This document shows, in pieces, positions 7,790-15,509 of a DNA stretch of 21,456 bases. Source of the DNA: an uncultured Lachnospiraceae bacterium. Lineage in GTDB: Bacteria; Bacillota; Clostridia; Lachnospirales; Lachnospiraceae. Below the pieces are notes generated by a model. That model worked only from the letters and a program-made list of their open reading frames with translations, made no database searches and was not told the DNA's origin. Each line of letters starts with the position of its first letter. Positions within the stretch are counted from its first letter, which is position 1. The stretch covers positions 1 through 21,456 of the forward strand of contig CAJUMC010000057.1 in the NCBI GenBank assembly GCA_910587085.1, written 5' to 3'. The position numbers and the translations under genes were made by a program.

Positions 7790-7829
7790 TTTGAAATTAC
7801 TGTTTATTCGAAGCCGGCTGTTTTCATAA

Positions 7830-7859
7830 TGAATATTTTTCTGGACCGGGGAAAAACTA
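7830..7859 (+). promoter_or_regulatory. SigF/SigG-like promoter of the spoVAA-AB-AC operon
   Basis: TGAATA (7830-7835), a 17-base spacer and AAAACTA (7853-7859). The forespore sigma consensus is roughly TGAATA and CATACTA at this spacing, so the -35 is perfect and the -10 matches five of seven. Its place upstream of spoVA genes, which SigG drives in Bacillus, supports it. This is inferred, not shown. Confidence 0.45.
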
Positions 7860-7911
7860 GCGTCAGGACGTACAGAAAAAGGTGCGGGACGGAAAATGGA
7901 TTTTCGATCTG

Positions 7912-7944
7912 CGGGTTTGCGTCGGCACGGTCTCCGCAAACCCG
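7912..7944 (+). repeat. Perfect inverted repeat in the spoVA operon leader
   Basis: CGGGTTTGCG (7912-7921) and CGCAAACCCG (7935-7944) form a perfect 10-bp stem with a 13-base loop, about 35 bases before the first start codon of the operon. No T run follows, so it is a leader hairpin or a protein-binding site rather than a terminator. Confidence 0.6.
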
Positions 7945-7979
7945 ATCGCAATGAAAGCCGTGCAGAAATGAGGAAAATT

Positions 7980-8171
7980 ATGAAAAAGACGATCTGGATC
8001 ACCGGGGTGTTTGTCGTTCTGGGAATTCTTGCCGTAATCCTGTATTTCTCCCTGTTTCGGGAGAAGAGCAGCGTTATGCCGGAGGGAACCTTTGTTAAAG
8101 GGCCGGAAGCGGGCTGTTTCTTTGCGGGAGCGCCTGAAAGCGAGGTGACGGCATGGCGGCGGAGCGCGTAA
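7980..8171 (+). CDS. Small single-pass membrane protein ahead of spoVAA
   Basis: 63 residues from the ATG at 7980, chosen because GAGG lies six bases upstream and the product then begins MKKTIWITGVFVVLGILAV, a clear N-terminal membrane anchor (about 4-25). The remaining 38 residues are short, with one Cys, and predicted to face the outside. No known domain is seen. Its last 19 bases overlap the start of spoVAA in another frame, so the two are probably translationally coupled. It is the first gene of the spoVAA-AB-AC operon and downstream of the SigF/SigG-like promoter, which suggests a sporulation or germination role. It could instead be a non-essential leader ORF, but the good ribosome binding site and membrane anchor argue for a real protein. 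Confidence 0.6.
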   Translation: MKKTIWITGVFVVLGILAVILYFSLFREKSSVMPEGTFVKGPEAGCFFAGAPESEVTAWRRSA

Positions 8172-8791
8172 TTTACATTAAGGCGGAGCAGGCGACCATT
8201 GTGAAAAATTCGAAGGTATTTCTGGAGGATGCCGTCACAATGACAGGCCCGGATAAGAAAGTTATCAGCGAGCTCGGCGGGCAGGTGCTTTTTGTTGTGC
8301 CTGACAAGCAGCAGAAACAGAAATATGTTTTCTCCATTATGAAAGTAATCGAATTTATTCAGAAGCAGCATCCCGATTACATGGTGGTCAATGAGGGAGA
8401 GATCGATTTTATCATCGAGTACCAGCCCCCGGAAAAAAAAGCGAAATGGAAGGACGGGCTGAAGATAATTTTTGTATGCTTTGCGGTTACGGTCGGCTCT
8501 GCTTTTACTATTATGACCTTTAATCAGGATGCGAGCGTATCGGATATTTTCGGCCGGCTGCAGAAAATCATTACGGGGCAGGAGGCCGCGGGTCCCGGAC
8601 TGCTTGAGCTCGGCTACTGCATCGGGCTGCCTGCCGGCATCATTATATTTTTCAACCATTTTTCACATCTGAAAATGAGCTCCGATCCGACGCCGCTCCA
8701 GGTGCAGCTGAGGATTTATGAGAAGGAATCCAACGAGGCTGTACTGAAAGCCGCCTCGAGAGAGGGGAAAACAATTGATGTTTCCGGTTGA
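8153..8791 (+). CDS. spoVAA: Stage V sporulation protein AA
   Basis: 212 residues, the usual length for SpoVAA, from an ATG with GAGGTG upstream. The N-terminal half is a soluble mixed domain (ERVIYIKAEQATI, then GGQVLFVVP). It is followed by TM1 around 102-121, the conserved stretch DASVSDIFGRLQKIITG, TM2 around 150-168 ending FFNHF, and the C-terminal SSDPTPLQVQLRIYE. The same order of conserved pieces is found in Bacillus SpoVAA. It is an inner-membrane part of the SpoVA complex needed for uptake of calcium dipicolinate into the forespore and its release in germination. It overlaps the small gene before it by 19 bases and spoVAB after it by 14, a tightly coupled operon. Confidence 0.93.
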   Translation: MAAERVIYIKAEQATIVKNSKVFLEDAVTMTGPDKKVISELGGQVLFVVPDKQQKQKYVFSIMKVIEFIQKQHPDYMVVNEGEIDFIIEYQPPEKKAKWKDGLKIIFVCFAVTVGSAFTIMTFNQDASVSDIFGRLQKIITGQEAAGPGLLELGYCIGLPAGIIIFFNHFSHLKMSSDPTPLQVQLRIYEKESNEAVLKAASREGKTIDVSG

Positions 8792-9209
8792 GTGGGCCCA
8801 GAAAATTCTGCTGTTTGTAATCGGCCTGTGCAGCGGCGCGCTGGTGGCGGCCGGGATGTTCGCCTTTGTCACGATGATCGGCGTGGTAAGCCGGATGGCT
8901 GCCTCCACAAAGACAATCTGCCACGCAATGCGGTATGAAGACTGTGTGGTGGTGGGAGCGACAGTCGGCAATATTTTTTTCCATTATGCGCCGGCGTTCC
9001 GTACCGGCTGGGTGGGCAGCGTTCTGCAGGCGGGCTTTGGCTTTTTTGCAGGCGTTTATATCGGCTGTCTTTCGATTGCGCTGGCGGAGCTTCTGAATGT
9101 CGTGCCGATTCTGTCGCGCCGGCTGAAGCTGCACCGGGGCCTGACGGCTTTTGTGCTGTCTTTCGCGGCCGGCAAGCTGCTCGGGGCCGCGGTGGATCTG
9201 TTTTTGTGA
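8778..9209 (+). CDS. spoVAB: Stage V sporulation protein AB
   Basis: 143 residues from the ATG at 8778 (a TTG one codon earlier is possible), with GAGAGGGG about 11 bases upstream inside spoVAA. A very hydrophobic protein with about four membrane segments: ILLFVIGLCSGALVAAGMF, a segment around VVGATVGNIFFHY, GSVLQAGFGFFAGVYIGCL and a C-terminal GLTAFVLSFAAGK. The conserved AELLNVVPILSRR loop near residue 100 is typical of SpoVAB. It sits between spoVAA and spoVAC as in Bacillus, and its stop codon is inside the AGGAGG of the next gene. It is a membrane component of the SpoVA complex with no known catalytic role. Confidence 0.93.
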   Translation: MFPVEWAQKILLFVIGLCSGALVAAGMFAFVTMIGVVSRMAASTKTICHAMRYEDCVVVGATVGNIFFHYAPAFRTGWVGSVLQAGFGFFAGVYIGCLSIALAELLNVVPILSRRLKLHRGLTAFVLSFAAGKLLGAAVDLFL

Positions 9210-9220
9210 GGAGGAATTAT

Positions 9221-9763
9221 ATGAACCCGGAAGAAAAAGCGAAGGATATTCAGAAAAAAATGAAGCCGGAGGACAAGCAGCTTGTCCAGGAGGTGATGAA
9301 GGAGAAGGACCCGAAGGAAAGGGAAAAGCTTTACAATCAGTATGTGAAGAAAGCGACCCCGAAGCGGAGCTATATCGGAAATGTGTGTCGGGCTTACCTG
9401 ATCGGCGGGCTGATCTGCGTTATCGGTCAGGGTTTTCTGGATCTGTATCAGTCTCTCGGCTGTGAGAAGGAAACGGCGGCGGCCTATACGACGCTGAGTC
9501 TTATTTTCCTGTCGGTGCTTACCACCGGCCTGAACTGGTATCAGCGCCTCGCCTGCTTTGCGGGAGCTGGTACGGTTGTGCCGATTACGGGCTTTGCGAA
9601 TTCGGTTGCTTCGCCCGCCATTGAATTCAAGCAGGAAGGATGGGTGTTCGGCGTCGGCTGCAAGATTTTCACCATCGCCGGGCCGGTTATCCTCTACGGC
9701 GTTATCTGCAGCTGGGTGCTGGGGCTGATTTACTGGGCGTCAAAGCTGCTCGGGCTCGGCTGA
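9221..9763 (+). CDS. spoVAC: Stage V sporulation protein AC
   Basis: 180 residues from the ATG at 9221, with AGGAGG at 9209-9214; the in-frame GTG at 9206 lies before that site and is not used. The N-terminal 50 residues are charged (EEKAKDIQKKMKPEDKQ). The rest is a membrane domain with about four to five segments, including the SpoVAC-type stretches YIGNVCRAYLIGGLICVIGQ, GAGTVVPITGFANSVASPAIE and EGWVFGVGCKIFTIAGPVI. SpoVAC of Bacillus behaves as a mechanosensitive channel in the spore inner membrane. In most relatives spoVAD and spoVAE follow; here the next gene is an unrelated lipoprotein with its own promoter, so the operon ends early. Confidence 0.95.
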   Translation: MNPEEKAKDIQKKMKPEDKQLVQEVMKEKDPKEREKLYNQYVKKATPKRSYIGNVCRAYLIGGLICVIGQGFLDLYQSLGCEKETAAAYTTLSLIFLSVLTTGLNWYQRLACFAGAGTVVPITGFANSVASPAIEFKQEGWVFGVGCKIFTIAGPVILYGVICSWVLGLIYWASKLLGLG

Positions 9764-9814
9764 ACAACGGATGCGGCGGTCAGGAAGAAGGAAGGAAAAA
9801 CAGCGGAAAACCGC

Positions 9815-9843
9815 TTGCAAAACAGCCGGGAAGATGGTATGAT
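9815..9843 (+). promoter_or_regulatory. Sigma-A promoter of the binding-lipoprotein/chemoreceptor pair
   Basis: TTGCAA (9815-9820), a 17-base spacer and TATGAT (9838-9843), 33 bases before the ATG at 9876. A small GCGG-AAAA-CCGC hairpin just upstream (9803-9814) has no T run. The promoter suggests that the pair is expressed in growing cells, apart from the spoVA genes. Confidence 0.6.
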
Positions 9844-9875
9844 TTTCTGCAAATATTTGATTTACGGAGAAAGTC

Positions 9876-11117
9876 ATGAAGAGAAAGATCAGAAAATGGT
9901 TCCCGCTGTTTCTGCTGGGCGCGGTGTTGTCCGGCTGCCGCAGGGAAAGCCTTGTCCCTCCGGAAGAGAAGCCCGCAGCGGGACAGGAGACGGTCGCTTT
10001 AACGGTATGGGGCGCAGCGGAGGATGAGGAGCTTCTGCGCCGGATCATTGACGGGTTTCTGGAGGAATACCGCGGTCAGGCGGAATTTCAGATTACCTAC
10101 AGCCCCCAGGGAGAAGGGAACTGCACCGTTGCCCTGATGGCGGATCTGGAAAACAGCGCGGATGTTTTTGCATTTGCGGATGATCAGCTGAATACGCTGG
10201 TGGCTGCCGGGGCCCTGGAGCCGGTGGAAAATCTGGAGCTGGTGAGGGAAACGAATCTGCCGGAGACGGTTCTTGCCGCATCAATTAATGATACCTTGTA
10301 TGCGCTTCCTCTGACGGCAGATAACGGATACTTTCTTTATTATAATAAGAAGTATTTTTCGGAACAGGATATTATGTCCCTGGATCGGATGCTGGATATC
10401 GCAGCGGAAAACGGCAAAAAGGTTTCGATGGAATGGTCCTCCGGATGGTATGTTTACTCCCTGTTCGGCGGCGCCGGGCTTACCGTCGGGCTGAATGACG
10501 ACGGGATTACCAATCACTGCAACTGGAACAGTGAGGAGGGAAATATCACAGGAGCCGACGTGGGGCGGGCCATGCTCGGCATGGCAGGCCATGCGGGGTT
10601 TGTCAGCATCGACAACGAAGGATTTCTGGAGGGGGTCGAAAACGGGACGATTATCGCAGGCGTCAACGGAGTATGGAACGCGGTTCCGGTGGAAGAAATC
10701 TGGGGCAGCGATTTCGGAGCAGCAAAGCTTCCTTCCTACAACTGTGCCGGGCAGCAGGTTCAGATGGCCTCCTTTTCCGGCTACAAGCTGCTCGGTGTAA
10801 ATGCCTACTCCAAACACAGGGAATGGGCGGTAAAGCTGGCCGAGTGGATTGCGAACGAGGAGAACCAGAAACTGCGTTTTGAGCTGCGCGGCCAGGGGCC
10901 GTCCAATATCCGCGTGGCATCTTCGGAGGAGGTGCAGAATTCACCCGCCATTGCCGCTCTGCTGAAGCAGTCGGAATTTTCCTGCCCGCAGCGCATAGGA
11001 GGAAATTTCTGGGAACCGGTTATTGCATTTACCGCGGCCATTCTGGAAGGAACGGTTACGGAGGAGAATCTTCAGGATCAGCTTGATACCATGGTCGAAG
11101 GGATCACTGCTCCTTAG
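9876..11117 (+). CDS. Extracellular solute-binding lipoprotein, sugar-binding (MalE-like) type
   Basis: 413 residues. The first 21 residues are a lipoprotein signal peptide ending in the lipobox LSGC, so the mature protein is lipid-anchored at Cys21. The rest has the two-lobed family 1 solute-binding pattern: a first strand VALTVWGAAED, then SADVFAFADDQLNTLVAAGALEPV, a hinge at YALPLTADNGYFLYYNKKYF, and late segments such as GYKLLGVNAYSKHREWAVKLAEWI. Family members bind mono- or oligosaccharides and pass them to ABC permeases. No permease or ATPase gene is in the window. Instead a chemoreceptor follows 49 bases later with no terminator between, so it may serve taste rather than uptake. The substrate is not determinable here. 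Confidence 0.9.
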   Translation: MKRKIRKWFPLFLLGAVLSGCRRESLVPPEEKPAAGQETVALTVWGAAEDEELLRRIIDGFLEEYRGQAEFQITYSPQGEGNCTVALMADLENSADVFAFADDQLNTLVAAGALEPVENLELVRETNLPETVLAASINDTLYALPLTADNGYFLYYNKKYFSEQDIMSLDRMLDIAAENGKKVSMEWSSGWYVYSLFGGAGLTVGLNDDGITNHCNWNSEEGNITGADVGRAMLGMAGHAGFVSIDNEGFLEGVENGTIIAGVNGVWNAVPVEEIWGSDFGAAKLPSYNCAGQQVQMASFSGYKLLGVNAYSKHREWAVKLAEWIANEENQKLRFELRGQGPSNIRVASSEEVQNSPAIAALLKQSEFSCPQRIGGNFWEPVIAFTAAILEGTVTEENLQDQLDTMVEGITAP

Positions 11118-11166
11118 GTGCAGAGCCTTTCTAATCAAGTAAAATGCAAAAGGAGCATCAGTCATA

Positions 11167-12750
11167 ATGAAAAGTATCCGTTTAAAGCATCGTTTGATTA
11201 TTCCGATTGCGCTGCTGGGTATTGTGGCATTATTATCCAACATTCTTTCCGTGGTCAATATCCGCAAGGTAAATGCGAGCGCCGCCGATATTGTTGATGA
11301 TTTCATGGACAGCAAAAGCCGGCTGTCGCAGATCTGCTTGTCCTCCAAGGATATACATAAAATGGCGCTGAGCCATATTGTCGCCACCGATTATAATACG
11401 ATGATAACCCTGGTAGAGCAGATCAAGGAGGAAGAGGCGGTTCTGGACGGCATGCTTGCCGAATATGAGAGCCGGCTGCTGCCGGAGGAGCGGGCGCGGT
11501 ACGAGACGCTTCTGGCGGATTATGCTTCCTTCAAGCATGCGCTGGTCCGCCTGGTCTGTGCCAGCGCAAGTCATAAAACCCAGGACGCTTATGCGCTTGC
11601 CAACGGCGACGTGGCCGCTTTTGCGGGCGCCATGGAGGCGGATATTGAAAGCCTGGATATTTCTGTCAGCGAGCAGATTGCCGGAGCGAGGGAACGGCTT
11701 TCGGAGGTGTATCTTATGTCGCTGACGGTGGGCGTGGCTGCCGTGATTGCCTGCCTGCTGCTGGTATTTGCGGATTTCAAGCTGATTAATAAATATGTAA
11801 TAGTTCCGCTCGGAGGGGTTCTGAAGATGATTCAGGAGAGCTCCGGGCGGATCAGCGGCATGACCGGGGAGGTTTTAAAGAGAGCCAGGGCCTCCAGAGG
11901 GAGTGCCGCCGATCTTTCCGTGATAGCCGGACAGCTTTCCTCAACGATTCAGAAGGTGGCGGGGAATGTATCAGCCATAAACGAAAATGCGGCGAGCGTG
12001 AGAATGGATGTCCACAATATTGCGGAGGAATGCAGTGCGATTAAGGATTATACCGCCCGCATGAATACCCGTGCGGATGCGATGCAGCAGTCTGCCCGCA
12101 GCAGCGCCGAAATTGCTGCCGCCAAGGCGGAGGAGATTCTGCGCTCACTCAATGTCGCCATTGAAGAAAGCAGAAGAGTGGATCGGATTAAAAATCTGAC
12201 CGGTGAGATTCTTGAAATTTCTAAGCAGACCTGGCTGATTGCGCTGAATGCCTCGGTGGAGGCTTCGAAAGCCGGGGAGGTCGGCCGGGGGTTTGCGGTT
12301 GTCGCAAGCGAGGTGCGGAAGCTTGCCAATTCCAGCCAGGAGGCAGCCAACCGGATACAGGAGATCAACAATACGGTTACTTCAGCTGTGTACAACCTCA
12401 CGGAAAACGCGCAGTATCTGATTGATTATATGAACCGGTCGGTTTTGACGGAATTCCGTTCCTTTGTACAGACCGGAAGCCAGTATAAGGAGGATGCCGC
12501 CTATATCCGGCAGGCGATGAACGGATTTCACGAGCAGACGGGGCATCTGGAGAATTCCATGGCTGAGATCGCAGATGCCATAAATACCATAACCAAGGCT
12601 GTCGACAAGGGAGCAGAGGGCATTGCGGGCGTTGCGGGCAATACCAGAAGCCTTGCCGGCGATATGGAAGATATCACCCGGCGCATGGGAGTAAACAAAG
12701 AGGTTGTGGAGGGACTGGAAAAAGAAACTGCCGTGTTTGGAAATCTCTGA
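11167..12750 (+). CDS. Methyl-accepting chemotaxis protein, divergent, paired with the binding lipoprotein
   Basis: 527 residues. An AGGAG motif lies about 11 bases upstream of the ATG, a rather long spacing. TM1 is around 10-32, a helical 4HB-type sensor around 33-178, and TM2 around 180-203. The cytoplasmic part begins at a VIVPL proline, but I find no clear HAMP domain (no DExG motif). The signalling tip reads KQTWLIALNASVEASKAGE followed by GRGFAVVASEVRKLANSS. Compared with the usual tip, Trp356 replaces the conserved Asn and Lys368 replaces the conserved Arg; Asn361 and Glu365 are kept. The tip contacts CheA/CheW and neighbouring receptor dimers. It is probably cotranscribed with the binding lipoprotein, which could dock on the outer helical domain as maltose-binding protein does on Tar. 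Confidence 0.92.
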   Translation: MKSIRLKHRLIIPIALLGIVALLSNILSVVNIRKVNASAADIVDDFMDSKSRLSQICLSSKDIHKMALSHIVATDYNTMITLVEQIKEEEAVLDGMLAEYESRLLPEERARYETLLADYASFKHALVRLVCASASHKTQDAYALANGDVAAFAGAMEADIESLDISVSEQIAGARERLSEVYLMSLTVGVAAVIACLLLVFADFKLINKYVIVPLGGVLKMIQESSGRISGMTGEVLKRARASRGSAADLSVIAGQLSSTIQKVAGNVSAINENAASVRMDVHNIAEECSAIKDYTARMNTRADAMQQSARSSAEIAAAKAEEILRSLNVAIEESRRVDRIKNLTGEILEISKQTWLIALNASVEASKAGEVGRGFAVVASEVRKLANSSQEAANRIQEINNTVTSAVYNLTENAQYLIDYMNRSVLTEFRSFVQTGSQYKEDAAYIRQAMNGFHEQTGHLENSMAEIADAINTITKAVDKGAEGIAGVAGNTRSLAGDMEDITRRMGVNKEVVEGLEKETAVFGNL

Positions 12751-12782
12751 GAAAACGCCGGCAATCGTATTTTTGGGGGGGC

Positions 12783-12812
12783 TTCCGGCAGATGCACGCG
12801 GCTCTGCCGGAA
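12783..12812. terminator. Hairpin between convergent genes, possible terminator
   Basis: TTCCGGCAGA (12783-12792) and TCTGCCGGAA (12803-12812) form a perfect 10-bp stem with a 10-base loop, between the chemoreceptor stop and the aminopeptidase stop. Neither side has a good T run. A run of seven G lies at 12775-12781. Confidence 0.45.
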
Positions 12813-12832
12813 AATGCTGTTCTGCGTTTATC

Positions 12833-13858
12833 CTAGCCAAGATAAGCCTGCAGAAGGCGGAATGTATTTTTAATGCCCTCCTTATGAGAGCGTTCATAGC
12901 CGTGGGAGGCATAGACGCCGGGACCGATCAGGCCGTGCCGCGCATCGACTCCTGCGGACAAAGCGGCGTCGGCATCGGAGCCGTAGAACGGATAGACATC
13001 GGCGGCATATAAGATCCCGTTTTTTTCGGCTGCCCGGATCAGCGCGCGCACAACATCGTAATGGTACGGTCCCTGGCTGTCCTTGACACAGATCGACACC
13101 TGCTTTTCCGTACATTCCAGTCCGCTGCCCACACAGCCCATATCCACGGAAAGCAGCTCTTCCACGTCGGCCGGAACGGAGGCGCAGCCGCCGTGCCCGA
13201 TCTCCTCGCACACCGTAATATGCTGATAGATCCGGCGCGCGGGCGTGATGCCGCTCTCTTTTATGTATTTTGCATAGCCGAGCAGAATGGCGGTGCTGAG
13301 CTTATCATCCAGAAAACGGCTTTTGATATAGCCGGATTCCGTGATGCGGGTGCGGGGTTCGATGCAGACGAACGCGCCGTTGGTGATGCCGAGCGCCCGC
13401 ACCGCCTCCTTGGAATCGGCATCCGCATCAAGCAGCACCTCGATGCTTTGAAAGCTGCGCTGCGTGTTCTGATAATCGCCGTTGACATGGGTGGAAGCGT
13501 CGGTCAGCTGTACGGTTCCGTCGTAGCAGCGCCCGTCCAGTGTGCGGATGCGGCAGTTCTCCGTCTCGATGTTGTTGGCGTTCAGTCCGCCGACCGGCGC
13601 AATGCGGAGATGGCCGTTCGGCTTGATTTCTGCAACCACCGCGCCCAGCGTATCCGCGTGCGCCATCAAAAGCACGGCATTTCCCGCACCGCCGAGGGAT
13701 ACGAGAACACCGCCCTTTTTTGTTTTTTCCGGCTGAAAGCCGAGGCGCCGGTATTCCTCCAGCAGATAATCCGCCGCTCCGGCAGTGAAGCCGGAAGGGC
13801 TGTCGATCGCAAGCAGGGCCTGCAGCTGTTCCAGAATGTAATCCATAAACTGTTCCAC
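12833..13858 (-). CDS. M42 family metallo-aminopeptidase
   Basis: Cytoplasmic two-metal aminopeptidase of the M42 family, which removes N-terminal residues from peptides. The GTG start at 13858 is preferred because GGAGG lies eight bases upstream; an ATG at 13873 gives five more residues but overlaps that site. Counting from that ATG, the expected metal ligands and catalytic residues are present: His72 in AHADTLGA, Asp189/190 in SRFLDDKLS, Glu223/224 in CEEIGHGG, Asp244 in LSVDMGCVG and His324 in ASHGYERSH. The PDZ-like insert domain lies between about 83 and 180. The length (about 341-346) is normal. It reads away from the MATE gene and may be cotranscribed with it, the gap being about 110 bases. 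Real substrates are unknown. Confidence 0.93.
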   Translation of the reverse strand: MEQFMDYILEQLQALLAIDSPSGFTAGAADYLLEEYRRLGFQPEKTKKGGVLVSLGGAGNAVLLMAHADTLGAVVAEIKPNGHLRIAPVGGLNANNIETENCRIRTLDGRCYDGTVQLTDASTHVNGDYQNTQRSFQSIEVLLDADADSKEAVRALGITNGAFVCIEPRTRITESGYIKSRFLDDKLSTAILLGYAKYIKESGITPARRIYQHITVCEEIGHGGCASVPADVEELLSVDMGCVGSGLECTEKQVSICVKDSQGPYHYDVVRALIRAAEKNGILYAADVYPFYGSDADAALSAGVDARHGLIGPGVYASHGYERSHKEGIKNTFRLLQAYLG

Positions 13859-13968
13859 AAATAATTCCTCCATTTCTTTCCATTAGTGAATGATAATTTT
13901 TTCTATCCGATCCCCCTGCCGCCCTGGATATCAGACAGATGTTGCGGCAATCTATTTATAATTTACCG

Positions 13969-15408
13969 CTACAGATTGATTTTTGACCATTTTCCGCCGG
14001 AAAACCGGACGTAGCCGGTCAGGAAGCGGAAGCCCTGATCCACCACCAGCGAGATCCAGGCGCCGGCCAGCCCGAGCCCGAGCGGATAGCAGAGTACGTA
14101 GGTGAGGATCGGACGGATCACGGCGATGCTGAGCAGCGAGGTGACAGCGACAAAAGTGGAGTCCCCCGCGCCGCGCAGGCAGCTGTTCAGCACGACCTGC
14201 GAGGTTTGAAAATGGGTGGAGAGTGCCATAATAATCATTATTGCGGAGCCCAGTGCAATAATTTCTTCCTCCGGGGAAAACAGACGAATCAGCCCGCGAC
14301 GCCCGATGATAAAAAGAAGGAAGAGCGCACTGGAGCACAAAAAAGCGATCCGCTGGCCGACCTTGCCGTACAGGGTGGAGAGATCAGGGCGTTTTTCCCC
14401 GAGCTTCTGTCCGACCAGGGCGGACGCCGCAATCCCAAGGCCGTCGCCGAAGCAGAACGAAAGATTCAGGATATTCATGCAGATCAGGTGCGTCGCATAT
14501 GGGGTCGGGCCGAGCTCCGCTACAATTTTTGCGTAGGCAAAAAAACCGATCCGCATGAACACCTGTTCGATAAACGCGCTGCCGGAAACCTTGAAGACCG
14601 GGCGGAGCACCGTTTTGGCGGGAAGCCGCTGCACGCCGCGCAGAAGGGAAAGATAACCGTTTCTGCGCAGCAGGGTGGCGACGGAGATCAGACAGGCCGA
14701 GACGGCGCCGAGCGCCGTGGCCGCAGCCGCGCCGCGGACGCCCCATTTCGGGAAACATCCGATTCCGTTGATCAGCAGATAGTTGAAAATCACGTTGACA
14801 AGGTTGGCGACAATATTGGTGTACATGGAAATTTTGGTTTTTCCGCAGCCGCGCTGCGCCGCGTTGATGGTGAGGTTCAGGGCGGTGAAAACAATGCTGA
14901 CGCACAGGATGCGGAAGTAGGCGACGGCATCTTCCAGATAGACCGCGTCCGCCCCTGCGAACTGCAGGATCGGGCGGGCGAACGCAAATCCCGCCGCGGA
15001 GGTCAGCAGGGAAAGTACTGCGGAAATAAGCACAGCGCAACGCATCGTGCGGTTCGCCCCGTCCCGATCCCCCTGCCCCTTCCGCCGTGCAACGACGGCG
15101 GTGACACCGACATTCAGGGAGAAAATCACGGCCAGCAGGATAAATTTCGGCTGGTTGGTGATGCCGACTGCGTTGATGGCATTCTCGCCGAGCGTGCCGA
15201 CCATCATGGTATCAATGGAGCTGACCAGACTGACGAGAAGGGATTCCAGGGCAGACGGCCAGGCTACCCGGAAAAAATTGCGGTAGACCTCACCGGTTGC
15301 AGGCAGCACACCCAGAGGTTTTGTCCGCTTCAGCATCCGTCCGATGCCGAAGAAATAGCTGTTGATTTCCCGAAGGCTTGATTTCATGCGGCTTTCTCGC
15401 TGGCTCAT
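13969..15408 (-). CDS. MATE family multidrug and toxin efflux protein
   Basis: About 479 residues from the ATG at 15408 (MSQRESRMKSS). Other in-frame starts are an ATG at 15387 and a TTG at 15444, and no start has a good ribosome binding site. The protein has about twelve membrane segments in two related halves, the MATE pattern. Typical family stretches are WPSALESLLVSLVSSIDTMM near the first helix, GVTAVVARRKGQGDR, AAQRGCGKTK, then in the second half GIAASALVGQKLGEKRPDL and VLNSCLRGAGDST. Such proteins export cationic compounds in exchange for sodium or protons. The protein ends shortly after the twelfth helix (GGKWSKINL). The substrate is unknown. It is divergent from spoVAF across a stretch with a tandem repeat. 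Confidence 0.93.
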   Translation of the reverse strand: MSQRESRMKSSLREINSYFFGIGRMLKRTKPLGVLPATGEVYRNFFRVAWPSALESLLVSLVSSIDTMMVGTLGENAINAVGITNQPKFILLAVIFSLNVGVTAVVARRKGQGDRDGANRTMRCAVLISAVLSLLTSAAGFAFARPILQFAGADAVYLEDAVAYFRILCVSIVFTALNLTINAAQRGCGKTKISMYTNIVANLVNVIFNYLLINGIGCFPKWGVRGAAAATALGAVSACLISVATLLRRNGYLSLLRGVQRLPAKTVLRPVFKVSGSAFIEQVFMRIGFFAYAKIVAELGPTPYATHLICMNILNLSFCFGDGLGIAASALVGQKLGEKRPDLSTLYGKVGQRIAFLCSSALFLLFIIGRRGLIRLFSPEEEIIALGSAIMIIMALSTHFQTSQVVLNSCLRGAGDSTFVAVTSLLSIAVIRPILTYVLCYPLGLGLAGAWISLVVDQGFRFLTGYVRFSGGKWSKINL

Positions 15409-15480
15409 GGCAGTATACCCGGGAGACCCCGCTCCTTTCTGCAAAGTAGTTTCTTTAATATGGGCTGTTTTCCCAACGGT

Positions 15481-15509
15481 ATTTTACCATGATTCGGGGA
15501 AATTTGCAT
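15481..15509 (-). promoter_or_regulatory. Possible promoter of the MATE gene
   Basis: On the minus strand, ATGCAA (15504-15509, weak), 17 bases and TAAAAT (15481-15486), the latter inside the small palindrome GGTATTTTACC (15478-15488). The -35 box lies within the first copy of the 23-base tandem repeat. Confidence 0.4.

Noticed and set aside
14206..15381. Plus-strand frame of 391 codons opposite the MATE gene
   Set aside because: Antisense shadow; the minus-strand frame has the full MATE pattern.
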